This document shows positions 43,030 to 51,542 of a stretch of DNA of 64,000 nt, piece after piece. This DNA is from JACVRM01 sp963755085 (lineage in GTDB: Bacteria; Actinomycetota; Thermoleophilia; Gaiellales; Gaiellaceae). The notes beneath the pieces were generated by a model. The model had not been told where the DNA came from. It ran no database searches and saw nothing but the letters and a program-made list of their open reading frames with translations. Both the position numbers and the translations under genes were made by a program. The first letter of the stretch is position 1. Each line of letters starts with the position of its first letter. The stretch spans positions 1 through 64,000 of the forward strand of contig CAVWIN010000009.1 in assembly GCA_963755085.1 (NCBI GenBank), in the 5' to 3' direction.

Positions 43030-43043
43030 ATCACCCGGGTGAA
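43030..43043. promoter_or_regulatory. TTCACC palindrome, site 5
   Basis: ATCACCCGGGTGAA, 51 nt before the GTG at 42979. Confidence 0.8.
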
Positions 43044-43080
43044 TCCGCTTTGCCGCCGGCGCCGGTGCCGCGGCCGGCGA

Positions 43081-44802
43081 TCAGAGGATCTCGACGGGGG
43101 CCGCCGTGTCGGCGAGCGCGTCGTCGACCGAGTCGTAGAAGTCCCTGCGACCAAGGACCTCGAGGAGGCCGTACCGCTTCAGGAGCTCCTGGAGGCGTCC
43201 GAGCAGCCGCACGAAGACCAGGTGGACACCCCGCTGGTCGAGCTCGCGGTCGAGCCGCTCGAGCATGTCGGCGGCGGTGACGTCGATGTCGGTGATCGCC
43301 TGGCACTGGACGACGATCACGCGGACGTCCGGGCGCTCGGCGAGCCGGCGGACCTCCCGGCGGAAGATGTTCGCGTTCGCGAAGAAGAGCGGCGCCTCCC
43401 AGCGGAAGACGACGACCCCGGGGGCCTGCACGGCATCGGGATAGACGTCGATGCTGTGCCAGCCGTCGAGCGAGCCGATCCTGCCGAGGACCTGGCCCGT
43501 GGGCCACCAGCTCCGCTTGAAGAACAGGAGGATCGAGAGCACGACGGCGATCAGGATCCCCTCGAGCACGCCGAAGAACACGACGCCGAGCGTGGCGGTC
43601 ATCGCCAGGAGGAACGCCGACGGGCGAACCCGCAAGAAGGTCCTGGCCGCCGCGAAGTCCATCAGGAACAGCGCAGCCGCGATCACGATCGCCGCCAGGG
43701 CCGAGCTGGGCAGATTCGACAGCAGGTCCGGCAGGAAGACGAGCATCACCACCACCAACGCGGCGCCGGTGAGTCCGGTCAGCTGGCTCTTGGCGCCGCT
43801 CTGCTCGGCGACCGCGGTGCGCGACCCGCTCGTGGAGATCGGGAACCCCTGGAGCAGCCCCGCAAATCCGTTTGCAGCCCCGATGCCGATCATTTCCTGG
43901 CTCGCGTTCACCTCTTCCCCGCGCTTGGCGGCAAAGCTCGTCGACGTCGCGATCGTGTCGGCGAGCGAGACGAAGGCGATGCCGATCGCCGCCGCCAGGA
44001 GCGGACCGATGTCGCTTCGGTCGACCGAGGGGAACTGGGGCCGCGGGAAACCCTGCGGCAGGGACCCGACCGTGCTGACGCCGTGTGCCGTCAGGTCGAA
44101 CAGCGACACCGCGAGCGTCGACAGCACGACCGTGATCAGCACGGCCGGGATGCGCGACGTGAACCGCGGCAGGATGAGCAGCAGGGCGAGGGAGGCGAGG
44201 CCGACCGCCAGCGCGTACCGGTTGCGCTGATCCAGGTTCTCGAAGAAGGCGCGCACCTGGTCGACGAAGCCGTCGGCGTCGGTGGAGAAGCCGAACAGCT
44301 TGGGGAGCTGGCCGACGATGACGGTGGCGCCGAGGCCGATCATGTAGCCGACCTGGACTTCCTTCGAGAGCAGGTCGGCGACGAATCCAAGCTTGCCGAG
44401 CCCGAGCCCGATCTCGATCGCCGCGACGATCAGCGCCAGCATGCCGGCAAGGGCGACGAGCTCGGCCGGGTCGTCGGTGACCGCCAGGGGCACGATCGCA
44501 GCGAAGATCAGCGGTCCGAGCGACGCGTCAGGCCCGAGCACGAGGATCCGCGAGGGGCCGAAGAGCGCGTACCCGACGAGGCAGCCCACCGTCGCGTACA
44601 GGCCGTTCACGGGCGGGAGGCCGGCAAGCTCCGCGTAGGCCATCCCCTGCGGCACCAGAATCGCCGCGAGGACTCCGCCGGCCACGAGGTCCGAGCGCAG
44701 CCGCCGGGGACGAATCCCCTTGATCAGCCCGACGCCCGGAACCCAGCGCTCGAGGTGCGACGGTTCCCGGGCGACGTGCGCGGACGCGGCGCTCTCGGCC
44801 AC
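43081..44802 (-). CDS. SulP-family anion transporter with STAS domain
   Basis: 573 residues: about 12-14 membrane helices (LVAGGVLAAILVPQGMAYAE near the start is the SulP signature; ANGFAGLLQGFPISTSGSRT in the middle). A C-terminal STAS domain follows (VIVVQCQAITDIDVTAADML). It probably takes up sulfate or bicarbonate. GTG start with CAGGCT about nine bases upstream, so again likely leaderless. Confidence 0.92.
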   Translation of the reverse strand: MAESAASAHVAREPSHLERWVPGVGLIKGIRPRRLRSDLVAGGVLAAILVPQGMAYAELAGLPPVNGLYATVGCLVGYALFGPSRILVLGPDASLGPLIFAAIVPLAVTDDPAELVALAGMLALIVAAIEIGLGLGKLGFVADLLSKEVQVGYMIGLGATVIVGQLPKLFGFSTDADGFVDQVRAFFENLDQRNRYALAVGLASLALLLILPRFTSRIPAVLITVVLSTLAVSLFDLTAHGVSTVGSLPQGFPRPQFPSVDRSDIGPLLAAAIGIAFVSLADTIATSTSFAAKRGEEVNASQEMIGIGAANGFAGLLQGFPISTSGSRTAVAEQSGAKSQLTGLTGAALVVVMLVFLPDLLSNLPSSALAAIVIAAALFLMDFAAARTFLRVRPSAFLLAMTATLGVVFFGVLEGILIAVVLSILLFFKRSWWPTGQVLGRIGSLDGWHSIDVYPDAVQAPGVVVFRWEAPLFFANANIFRREVRRLAERPDVRVIVVQCQAITDIDVTAADMLERLDRELDQRGVHLVFVRLLGRLQELLKRYGLLEVLGRRDFYDSVDDALADTAAPVEIL

Positions 44803-44852
44803 AGCCCGCAGCCTGACTCTCTGGCGGGCGCGATCAGGCGGGCAGTGCGGCG

Positions 44853-44866
44853 TTCACCCGGGTGAT
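44853..44866. promoter_or_regulatory. TTCACC palindrome, site 6
   Basis: TTCACCCGGGTGAT, 51 nt before the SulP start codon and just behind the stop of the MalT-type regulator gene (44867). Confidence 0.8.
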
Positions 44867-47176
44867 TTACGCCTGATCGATCAGCCCGAGCGCGCTCGCA
44901 CGCGCGACGGCGCCGGCCCGGTCGTGCACACCGAGCTTGTGGTAGAGGGCCCGCCTGTGCGAGCGGATGGTGTTCACCGAGAGGAAGAGCTGCTCCCCGA
45001 TCTCGCGCGTCGAGAGGTCCGTCGCGAGCAGCTGCAGGACCGCGAGCTCCGCGTCGCTCGGCGGCTCCAGCACCTCTCCCGTTCCCGCGCGGGAACGCAG
45101 TGCGTCGAGCTCGCGTCTCACGTCCCGGGCGAGGTCGGCAACGCGGCCGGTGTCGGCAAGCCGGCCGAGCGCGTCTTCGGCGGCCTGGAGGGCAGCTTCG
45201 GCGTCGTCGAGGTGCCCACGCTCGACCCGCAGCCGGGCGAGGAGCACAAGCGCCCAGGTGTGGTGCACGGTCGGCACCTCGTCGTCGAAGAGGTGCACTG
45301 CCCGGGTGAGCTCGTGCTCGGCCTCCGCGAGGTGTCCCTCGGCGACCAGCACGGCGCCGAGGGCCGCGCACGCGTTCCCGCCGAGCCAGCTCCGGCTGGC
45401 ACGGATCGTGCCGACGGCAGCTTTCGCCTCCGTGGCATGAGCGTGCGCCATGGACAGCCGGCCACGGTCGACGTCGACGAGCGCAAGCGTCGTGTGCGCG
45501 TGCATCAGGCTCGGCAGGCGTTGCCGGATCCTGGGGTTCTCGAGCACCCGCGCAGCCGCCGCGGACGCCTCGTCGAGATCTCCGGCGAAGTAGAGGGCGC
45601 GGGCATACCCGGCCAACGCTCCGCTGGTCGCCTCGTCGAGCTCGCCGCCGTGCGCCAGCTCGACGGCTCGATGCCCGTCACGGACTGCCTGCGCGACGCC
45701 CCCGTCGATCGCGAGTGCGTGCGCGATCGACGCCGCGACCTCGAGGTAGGGGCCACCCCCACCCGCGCACGCCTCGTCGGCGATCTCGAGGTAGCGCCGG
45801 TGCTCGAGCATGCGGCCGCCGACGACGGCTGTGGCGAGTGCGGCGGACACCGCGACCTCGGGATGTACCACGAGCACCTCATCGGGCAGCGTGCGAGCCC
45901 AGCGGAGGAGCGTCCGGCCGTTCCCACCCCTGATCAGCGGGAGGTGGTGCTCCGCGAGCACATCGGCGACCAGCTCGTGATCACCCGCCGCGGAGGCATG
46001 GGCGATGGCTTCGACCGGCAAGCCCCGCGCCCGCAGCCATTCGGCGGCGCGCCTGTCGATCGACGCTGGAGCCGCGGGGTCCTCCGCCGCGAGCTGGGCG
46101 CGCGCGTACTGCGCGAACAGGGAGTGCACGCGGTACCACCCACCGCGCTCGAGCCGCTGCACCAGGAGGTTCTCCCGCTCGAGCTCGACGAGCAGAGCGG
46201 CCGAGCCGCTCCGGCCGAGGACAGCGTCGCAAAGCTCCGGAGTGAACTCGCCGAGCGCGGCGATCCCGAGCAGGAACGACCGCCGGGCACGATCGAGCGA
46301 CGCAAGCACCTCGTCGCTCAGATACTCGGCGACGAAGCGGTGCTCGCCGCCGAAGCGCCGCAGGGCGCCGGCCGGATCGTCGAGGGTCTTCAGCCAGAGG
46401 CCTGCCAGGACGAGCGCCGCCGGCCAACCCTCGGTCCGGGTCACGAGCGTATCGATCTCTTCGCGGCCAACATTCACGCGCCCGCGCTCGACCAGAAGCT
46501 CGTACGCCTCTGCAGGCGTGAACGCAAGTCCGTCGGCCCGGAGCTCGACGAGCGCGTCCGCCACCCGGAGCCGGGACAGGCTGAGTGCCGGGTCGGCGCG
46601 ACTGATCGCAACCACCCTCGTGTTGGACGGCAGGTGCGCAAGCGCATGATCCAGCGATTGCAGGGAATCTCGCTCCGTCACCGTCTGCAGGTCGTCGAGC
46701 ACGATCACGATCCGGCCGTCGAACGCGGCCGCTCCGTTCAGCAACTCGTCGACCGTGTCCTCGATCGAGTTTCCGGCCGCGCCGAGCCGCTGGAGCGCTC
46801 GGCGGCCGAGACCCGGCCTGACCCGGTCGACGGCGTGCGCGACGTACCTCCACAGCCGGGCCGGGTCGTTGTCGCCCGCGTCCAGGGTCACCCAGGCCAG
46901 CGCAGCGTCAAGGCCGGCGCACCAGGTGCGCACCGCCGTTGTCTTCCCGTACCCCGCGGGCGCGGCCACGAGCACCACTGCGCCCTCGCACCCCGCATCG
47001 AGCGCTTCCAGGATCCGGGCCCGGCCGACGACGCCGCCGCGCACACGTGGGGCCGCGAGCTTCGCCTCGGCGAGCGGCGGCGCTGCGATTGCATCGTCGA
47101 CGCCGTTTGGCTTGCCGTTCGGAGGGAGTGTGACCCGCGTTCGCTTGCCGTCGCTGATCGTGGCGCCCGTCGTCAC
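44867..47176 (-). CDS. MalT-type LuxR-family ATP-dependent transcriptional activator
   Basis: 769 residues from a GTG. The order is Walker A (LVAAPAGYGKTTAVRTWCAG), Walker B-like (IVIVLDDLQTVT), winged helix, a long TPR-like helical repeat region (about residues 370-690) and a C-terminal LuxR helix-turn-helix (LATDLSTREIGEQLFLSVNT...HHKLGV-type end YHKLGVHDRAGA). This is the STAND/LAL architecture of MalT. It lies in the middle of the ten palindrome-linked units and has such a site 129 nt upstream with GATAGGC in -10 position, so it is the best candidate for their activator. Confidence 0.9.
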   Translation of the reverse strand: MTTGATISDGKRTRVTLPPNGKPNGVDDAIAAPPLAEAKLAAPRVRGGVVGRARILEALDAGCEGAVVLVAAPAGYGKTTAVRTWCAGLDAALAWVTLDAGDNDPARLWRYVAHAVDRVRPGLGRRALQRLGAAGNSIEDTVDELLNGAAAFDGRIVIVLDDLQTVTERDSLQSLDHALAHLPSNTRVVAISRADPALSLSRLRVADALVELRADGLAFTPAEAYELLVERGRVNVGREEIDTLVTRTEGWPAALVLAGLWLKTLDDPAGALRRFGGEHRFVAEYLSDEVLASLDRARRSFLLGIAALGEFTPELCDAVLGRSGSAALLVELERENLLVQRLERGGWYRVHSLFAQYARAQLAAEDPAAPASIDRRAAEWLRARGLPVEAIAHASAAGDHELVADVLAEHHLPLIRGGNGRTLLRWARTLPDEVLVVHPEVAVSAALATAVVGGRMLEHRRYLEIADEACAGGGGPYLEVAASIAHALAIDGGVAQAVRDGHRAVELAHGGELDEATSGALAGYARALYFAGDLDEASAAAARVLENPRIRQRLPSLMHAHTTLALVDVDRGRLSMAHAHATEAKAAVGTIRASRSWLGGNACAALGAVLVAEGHLAEAEHELTRAVHLFDDEVPTVHHTWALVLLARLRVERGHLDDAEAALQAAEDALGRLADTGRVADLARDVRRELDALRSRAGTGEVLEPPSDAELAVLQLLATDLSTREIGEQLFLSVNTIRSHRRALYHKLGVHDRAGAVARASALGLIDQA

Positions 47177-47304
47177 GTCGCGACTCCCTCACCGGGCGTT
47201 GTGCCTGTTTTCCTCACCAGCGCGATCCTCGTGGACGGAGACCTGCGCTGGTATCCGCGCCTATCACGGAGGAGTCGCGGGCAACTACTGATCCCGTTCG
47301 TGTG

Positions 47305-47318
47305 ATCACCCGGGTGAA
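47305..47318. promoter_or_regulatory. TTCACC palindrome, site 7
   Basis: ATCACCCGGGTGAA between divergent genes: 99 nt before the CMD-like gene (47417) and 129 nt before the MalT-type regulator. On the minus side GATAGGC lies about 39 nt away. Confidence 0.75.
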
Positions 47319-47416
47319 ACGGCCCGGGCGGGCAGACCGGCCGTGCTCGTCGGCACATGATCACGGGGCCGGCGACCGGGTCGTCGGCCGACCGATCACA
47401 ACACGAAGGAGGAACC

Positions 47417-47749
47417 ATGGCCGAGACCACCGTTGAAGCCCCTGTCCTCGATCTGCTCGCGAAGCTGACCGCGGACTCGATCGAGGCGTCGAGCCTCGAT
47501 GCCGAGACCCTCATGCTCGTCCGCATCGCTGCGCTTGTCGCCGTGGATGCGCCGCCCGTCTCGTACCTGCTCAACCTCGAGGTCGCCGGCGACGTCGGCG
47601 TCGAGCTGGACGACGTCCGGGGCGTCCTGACGGCGATCGCCCCGATCGTGGGCACGGCCAGGGTCGCGTCTGCCACAGGCAACATCGTCCGCGCGCTTGG
47701 CCTCGCCCTCGAGCTGGCCGACGTCGACGAGGAAGCCCCTGTCGCGTAG
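47417..47749 (+). CDS. Carboxymuconolactone decarboxylase-like protein without cysteines (110 aa)
   Basis: GGAGG precedes the ATG. The sequence (LDAETLMLVRIAALVAVDAP, VGVELDDVRGVLTAIAPIVG) is a CMD-family helical protein, but the AhpD-type CxxC is replaced by VDAPPVSY. It therefore cannot be a thiol peroxidase and may act through another chemistry or as a binding protein. Confidence 0.85.
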   Translation: MAETTVEAPVLDLLAKLTADSIEASSLDAETLMLVRIAALVAVDAPPVSYLLNLEVAGDVGVELDDVRGVLTAIAPIVGTARVASATGNIVRALGLALELADVDEEAPVA

Positions 47750-47759
47750 CCGCTGAGTC

Positions 47760-47797
47760 GGGAGGGCGCGCGGGAGCCAGGGTCCCGCGCGCCTCCC
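47760..47797 (+). terminator. Hairpin terminator
   Basis: A 15-bp GC-rich stem with one bulged G and a 7-nt loop (arms 47760-47775 and 47783-47797) follows the CMD-like stop. Confidence 0.7.
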
Positions 47798-47822
47798 GGC
47801 AAAGAAGACTTCGCGGCTCACA

Positions 47823-47836
47823 TTCACCCAGGTGAA
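47823..47836. promoter_or_regulatory. TTCACC palindrome, site 8
   Basis: TTCACCCAGGTGAA, 68 nt before the start at 47904. GTAGCTT lies about 39 nt downstream in -10 position. Confidence 0.8.
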
Positions 47837-47903
47837 CGGGCCCCGGCGCGCCGGCGGCTGTGCGCCGGCGCCGTAGCTTCGGCGTGAAGGACATGAGCAC
47901 GCC

Positions 47904-48734
47904 ATGAATCTGGTCTGGGCCATCCTCATCACCCTCGCGGTCGCGGGCGTCGCGATCGGCGTGATGCTGCTCGTCCGGCGCCGGGCGCCCGAGGGCAGCT
48001 ACTTCGCCGACGGCGACCGCGCATCGGGCGTCTTCGGGGTGATCGCCACGGGCTTCTCGGTGCTGCTCGGCTTCATCGTCTTCCTCGCCTTCACGAGCTA
48101 CGACCGCACGAAGTCCGGAGCGGAGATGGAGGCGTTGACCACGGTGCAGCAGATCCAGACCGCGCAGCTCCTCCCCACGCCCGTGCGCGCGACCTTGACG
48201 GGTCAGCTCGTCTGCTACGGGCGGTTCGTCGTGCACGACGAGTGGCCGCGGATGCGCGCCGGCACGATCGGCAACGACATCAACCCCTGGGGCGTCGCGA
48301 TGTTCACGACCCTGAAGACGGTCGACGCGAAAACGTCGAGCGAACAGTCGGCGTACGACCAGTGGCTCGGGCAGACGACGCAGCGCGAGGAGGCGCGGAA
48401 CGACCGTGTGCACGGGGCCAAGGGCGTCATCCCGATCACGCTCTGGTTCGTCCTCTTCTTCATCGCCGGGATCGTCTTCCTCTACATGCTCTTCTTCGCC
48501 GACCCGGGCGAAGGGGCCGTGACCCAGGGGATGCTGATGGGAGGGGTGGCGGCTGTCACGACGATGCTGCTGCTCCTGCTGTTCAACCTGGACCGCCCCT
48601 ACCACGCCGGGGCCGGTGGTGTGCACCCGGCTGCGATGGAGCGGACGCTCGACATGGCCGACCAGGCGCTCAGGGCCCTCCACGTCAAGGTCGTGCTCCC
48701 GTGTGATGCGAACGGCGCGAGGACGGGCGCATGA
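47904..48734 (+). CDS. DUF4239-like membrane protein
   Basis: 276 residues with two N-terminal helices (ILITLAVAGVAIGVMLLV and GVFGVIATGFSVLLGFIVFL), a helical soluble part (VQQIQTAQLLPTPVRATLTG) and two C-terminal helices. Same plan as 32512-33327. A nearby ATG at 47893 runs into a stop, so 47904 is the start. The stop overlaps the next ATG. Confidence 0.8.
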   Translation: MNLVWAILITLAVAGVAIGVMLLVRRRAPEGSYFADGDRASGVFGVIATGFSVLLGFIVFLAFTSYDRTKSGAEMEALTTVQQIQTAQLLPTPVRATLTGQLVCYGRFVVHDEWPRMRAGTIGNDINPWGVAMFTTLKTVDAKTSSEQSAYDQWLGQTTQREEARNDRVHGAKGVIPITLWFVLFFIAGIVFLYMLFFADPGEGAVTQGMLMGGVAAVTTMLLLLLFNLDRPYHAGAGGVHPAAMERTLDMADQALRALHVKVVLPCDANGARTGA

Positions 48735-49354
48735 CCAAGGGCTCGCGGCTGGAGCTGATAGCAGCGGTCTTGCTCGCGGCCGCGACCGTCGCGACGGCCT
48801 GGAGCGGCTACCAGGCGAGCCGCTGGAACGGCGAGCAGGCGAAGGCGTTCAGCCGGGCAGGGGCGGTACGCGTGGAGTCGGCGAAGGCGGACTCGCTCGC
48901 GAACACCCACATCGAAGTTGACCTATCGGTGTTCTCGTCCTGGGCCGACGCCGTGGGACACAAGGAGCCCGGTCTGGCAGCGTTCTACGCGCGGCGCTTT
49001 CGCCCGGAGTTCAGGCCGGCGGTGAAGGCGTGGCTGGCGACGAAGCCGTTCACGAATCCGAACGCGCCGCTGTCGCCCTTCCGGATGCCGGAATACAAGC
49101 TCTCGGCCCGAGCGCAGGCCGACCAGCTCGAGGCGGAGGCGGAGGTACTGGCCGCGAAAGGCCGCGCGAACGTCCAGCGGGCGACGAACTACGTGCTGGG
49201 AGTCGTGCTCTTCGCCTCGGCGCTCTTCTTCGCCGGCATCACGACCAAGTTCGAATCAGCGCGGCTGCGGCAGGCGCTGCTCGCGTTCGGCGTCCTCGTC
49301 TTTCTCGCCACGCTGACCTGGATCGCCACCTTCCCGGTCAGCATCACGGTCTGA
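48731..49354 (+). CDS. Membrane protein of unknown function (207 aa), partner of the DUF4239-like gene
   Basis: One N-terminal helix (LELIAAVLLAAATVATAWSG), a helical soluble domain rich in Ala/Arg (YQASRWNGEQAKAFSRAGAV), and two C-terminal helices (YVLGVVLFASALFFAGIT, LLAFGVLVFLATLTWIA). Resembles DUF4337-type membrane proteins in layout. Coupled to the preceding gene by ATGA, so the two probably form one complex. Confidence 0.75.
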   Translation: MTKGSRLELIAAVLLAAATVATAWSGYQASRWNGEQAKAFSRAGAVRVESAKADSLANTHIEVDLSVFSSWADAVGHKEPGLAAFYARRFRPEFRPAVKAWLATKPFTNPNAPLSPFRMPEYKLSARAQADQLEAEAEVLAAKGRANVQRATNYVLGVVLFASALFFAGITTKFESARLRQALLAFGVLVFLATLTWIATFPVSITV

Positions 49355-49379
49355 GCCTGCCGGCGTCGCAGCGTTCGTG

Positions 49380-49393
49380 TTCACCCGGGTGAA
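49380..49393. promoter_or_regulatory. TTCACC palindrome, site 9
   Basis: TTCACCCGGGTGAA (perfect), 72 nt before the CYTH gene. TAACGT about 38 nt downstream is in -10 position. Confidence 0.8.
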
Positions 49394-49464
49394 CCGGGCG
49401 CGTCGCTCCAACAGGCGCGCGCCTGCTCCCTAACGTCGGTCGCGAAACCGAAGGAGGACTATCG

Positions 49465-50247
49465 ATGACTTCCACCCTCGCTCCGCCCACACTGTCGGAC
49501 AAGCAGGTCGCGAAGCTGCTCGATGCGATCTCAGAAGCCGACAGCGTGGAGATCAAGCTCACCGTTCCGCTGTCCGATCGCTCGCGGACCGGCGAGGCCC
49601 TCGGCGTCGATCCGCTGGAGGGCCAGCTGCGTCAGGTCTACTTCTTCGATACGCCGGACCTGGCGCTCAACAAGCTCGGCCTCGTCGTGCGCGCCCGCCG
49701 CGTCCAGGGCCGCGGCGACGATTCCGTCGTGAAGCTGCGTCCGGTTGTCCCGGACGAGCTGCCCTCGGACGTGCGCGAATCACCGAACTTCGGCGTCGAG
49801 GTCGACGCCATGCCGGGCGGCGCCTACGTGTGCTCGGGCTCCATGAAGCGTGCGATGGGACCGAAGGAGGTCAAGGACGCCGTGGAGGGCCGGCAGAAGG
49901 TGCGCAAGCTGTTCTCGAAGGAGCAGCGCGCCCTCTACGCGGCCAACGCGCCCGACGGGCTCGCCCTGGAGGACCTAGCGATCCTCGGCCCGATCATGGT
50001 GGTGAAGCTCAAGTTCGCCCCGAAAGCGTTCAAGCGGAAGCTCGTGTCGGAGCTCTGGCTCTACCCCGACAACTCGATGTTGCTGGAGCTCTCGACCAAG
50101 TGCGCTCCGGACGAGGCGTTCCAGGTCGGCACCGAGCTGAAGGTGTTCCTGACGGGCCTCGGCGTCGACCTCTCGGGCGAGCAGGAGACGAAGACGAAGA
50201 AGGCGCTCGAGTTCTACGCGAAGCGGTTGCAGGAGGCCAAGGGGTAG
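49465..50247 (+). CDS. CYTH-like (triphosphate tunnel metalloenzyme) protein
   Basis: 260 residues. SVEIKLTVP carries part of the ExExK signature at the N-terminus. QVYFFDTPDLALNKLGLVVR and ARRVQGRGDDSVVKLRPVVP are the usual strand pairs with basic residues lining the tunnel, and MLLELSTK supplies a late acidic strand. Possible activities are triphosphatase or adenylate cyclase; I cannot tell which. AAGGAGG precedes the ATG. Confidence 0.8.
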   Translation: MTSTLAPPTLSDKQVAKLLDAISEADSVEIKLTVPLSDRSRTGEALGVDPLEGQLRQVYFFDTPDLALNKLGLVVRARRVQGRGDDSVVKLRPVVPDELPSDVRESPNFGVEVDAMPGGAYVCSGSMKRAMGPKEVKDAVEGRQKVRKLFSKEQRALYAANAPDGLALEDLAILGPIMVVKLKFAPKAFKRKLVSELWLYPDNSMLLELSTKCAPDEAFQVGTELKVFLTGLGVDLSGEQETKTKKALEFYAKRLQEAKG

Positions 50248-50309
50248 TGGAAGACAGCCTCCGCGCCGCGCGGCGCGGGGGGACCCAACGAAGTAGGGAG
50301 GTACGAGGG

Positions 50310-50774
50310 ATGAGCACGCAACTGGAAGAGCCGCAGACCTATAACGGGGCGGCGTACCCGGCACAACCGGGCGAGCCCTACGCGGACACGTACGAGGACG
50401 GGAGCGGTTGGCTCGTCTTCGCGGCCACGGTGCTCGGCATCGCCGGCACGTTCAACGTGATCGACGGCATCGTCGCGCTCTCGAAGTCGTCGTTCTACGT
50501 CAACGACGCGCGGTACGTATTCAGCGACCTGCACACCTGGGGCTTGATCGTGCTGGTCGTCGGCAGCATCCAGATCCTCGCGTCGTTCGCGATCATCGGC
50601 CGGGCGCAGTGGGCGCGCTGGTTCGGGATCGGCGTGGCGAGCCTGGGCGCGCTCGCCCAGTTCGCGTTCATGCAGAGCTACCCGTTCTGGTCGCTCACGG
50701 CCCTGACGCTGTGCATCCTCGCCGTCTACGGACTGGCTGCACACGGCGGCCGCATCGACCGGGCACAAAAGTAG
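50310..50774 (+). CDS. DUF7144-type four-helix membrane protein (154 aa)
   Basis: GGGAGG is near the ATG. After a polar N-terminus there are four helices: LVFAATVLGIAGTFNVIDGI, the GLIVLVVGSIQILASFAIIG pair, WFGIGVASLGALAQFAF and LTALTLCILAVYGLAAHG. This matches a common actinobacterial four-helix membrane family (DUF7144-like). It follows the CYTH gene by 62 bp in the same direction. Confidence 0.8.
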   Translation: MSTQLEEPQTYNGAAYPAQPGEPYADTYEDGSGWLVFAATVLGIAGTFNVIDGIVALSKSSFYVNDARYVFSDLHTWGLIVLVVGSIQILASFAIIGRAQWARWFGIGVASLGALAQFAFMQSYPFWSLTALTLCILAVYGLAAHGGRIDRAQK

Positions 50775-50790
50775 GCACGAGCGGTTCACC

Positions 50791-50821
50791 CGAGGCGAGC
50801 GCCGACACGGCGCTCGCCTCG
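50791..50821 (+). terminator. Hairpin terminator
   Basis: A 13-bp perfect stem (CGAGGCGAGCGCC / GGCGCTCGCCTCG) with a 5-nt loop, 17 bp after the stop at 50774. Confidence 0.8.
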
Positions 50822-50941
50822 AACAGCAGCCGTTCACGGTCACCCGCGCAGACGCGAATCGACCACACGGCCGGAATCGTTGCCCTCTGCCAGCGCCTCG
50901 TGGCGTCGCTCGTGGATCGCGCGTGGGCACGCCGACACGTA

Positions 50942-51009
50942 GACCGCGCGCCGGGGAGGCGGCGCGCGGTCGGATCCTTCGCGTGGACTGCGGGCCGAGG
51001 CCCGCGGTC
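50942..51009 (-). terminator. Two tandem hairpins behind the tiny membrane protein gene
   Basis: Stems 50942-50952/50961-50971 (11 bp perfect) and 50986-50995/51000-51009 (10 bp with one T-G pair) lie just downstream of the minus-strand gene ending at 51015. The rest of 50822-51014 holds nothing else I can name. Confidence 0.6.
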
Positions 51010-51014
51010 TGCGG

Positions 51015-51191
51015 CTAGTACGTCGCGGCCGTCGGGGCCGCCGGCCGCATGAACGCGCCGAAGATCCAGAGGATCGGGAAGAAGATCCCGAAGAAGAACA
51101 GCCAGCCGTGGCCGTTCCGAATGGTCATGACCCCCAGCGTCACCGCAAGGATGATCCAGAGGATGCCGCCGAATCCGATTGCCCACCACAT
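51015..51191 (-). CDS. Conserved tiny hydrophobic membrane protein, copy 3 (58 aa)
   Basis: MWWAIGFGGILWIILAVTLG with GGGAGG 7 nt upstream, ending RPAAPTAATY. Two membrane helices with the shared RNGHGW turn. On the minus strand it lies 114 bp behind a collagen-like gene, the reverse of the order at 17 kb. Confidence 0.8.
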   Translation of the reverse strand: MWWAIGFGGILWIILAVTLGVMTIRNGHGWLFFFGIFFPILWIFGAFMRPAAPTAATY

Positions 51192-51305
51192 GATGCCCTC
51201 CCGTTCGTAGAAGTTTTTTTGTGTATCCGTGACGATCGTTGCGCCCGGGGCCTCAAGTGCCATCGGGGTAAAACCCCCACTAGGCCGGGGCGCGTCCGCG
51301 TCCCT

Positions 51306-51422
51306 CTAGCGACCTGGTCCAGGCCGCCCGGGCCCTCTGGGTCCCGGGCCGGCCGGTCCCGGCCCCACAGGTCCGGGCCCCACAGGTCCCGGGCGGCCAG
51401 GGCCTCTTGGTCCTCTCGGCAT
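51306..51422 (-). CDS. Collagen-like Gly-x-Pro microprotein, copy 2 (38 aa)
   Basis: MPRGPRGPGRPGPVGPGPVG followed by PGPAGPGPRG and PGRPGPGR: every third residue is Gly for nearly the whole length. AGGAGG lies 8 nt before the ATG. Similar in plan but not in exact sequence to copy 1 (16825-16953). That argues for selection on the repeat rather than recent copying. Confidence 0.6.
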   Translation of the reverse strand: MPRGPRGPGRPGPVGPGPVGPGPAGPGPRGPGRPGPGR

Positions 51423-51542
51423 GTTCTCCACCTCCTCTGTCGAATCAACGGCGGCTCGCTCAGTAGGCCTGGGTGAGCCGGACAAGAAACCTCGGCATCA
51501 GGTTGTCACCCGGCCGGATGCTGGACGCATTGCCTCGCCTTG

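Noticed and set aside
43039..44865. A 608-codon plus-strand open frame
   Set aside because: Antisense to the clear SulP transporter; composition is typical of a shadow frame.
44720..47305. An 861-codon open frame on the plus strand
   Set aside because: It is the antisense shadow of the MalT-type regulator and SulP genes, caused by GC-rich third positions. It has no ribosome site and no recognisable domain.
50248..50309. GC-rich hairpin between the CYTH and DUF7144-type genes as a terminator
   Set aside because: The pairing is self-complementary CG repeats of uncertain register and the next gene is close and in the same direction, so I do not call a terminator.
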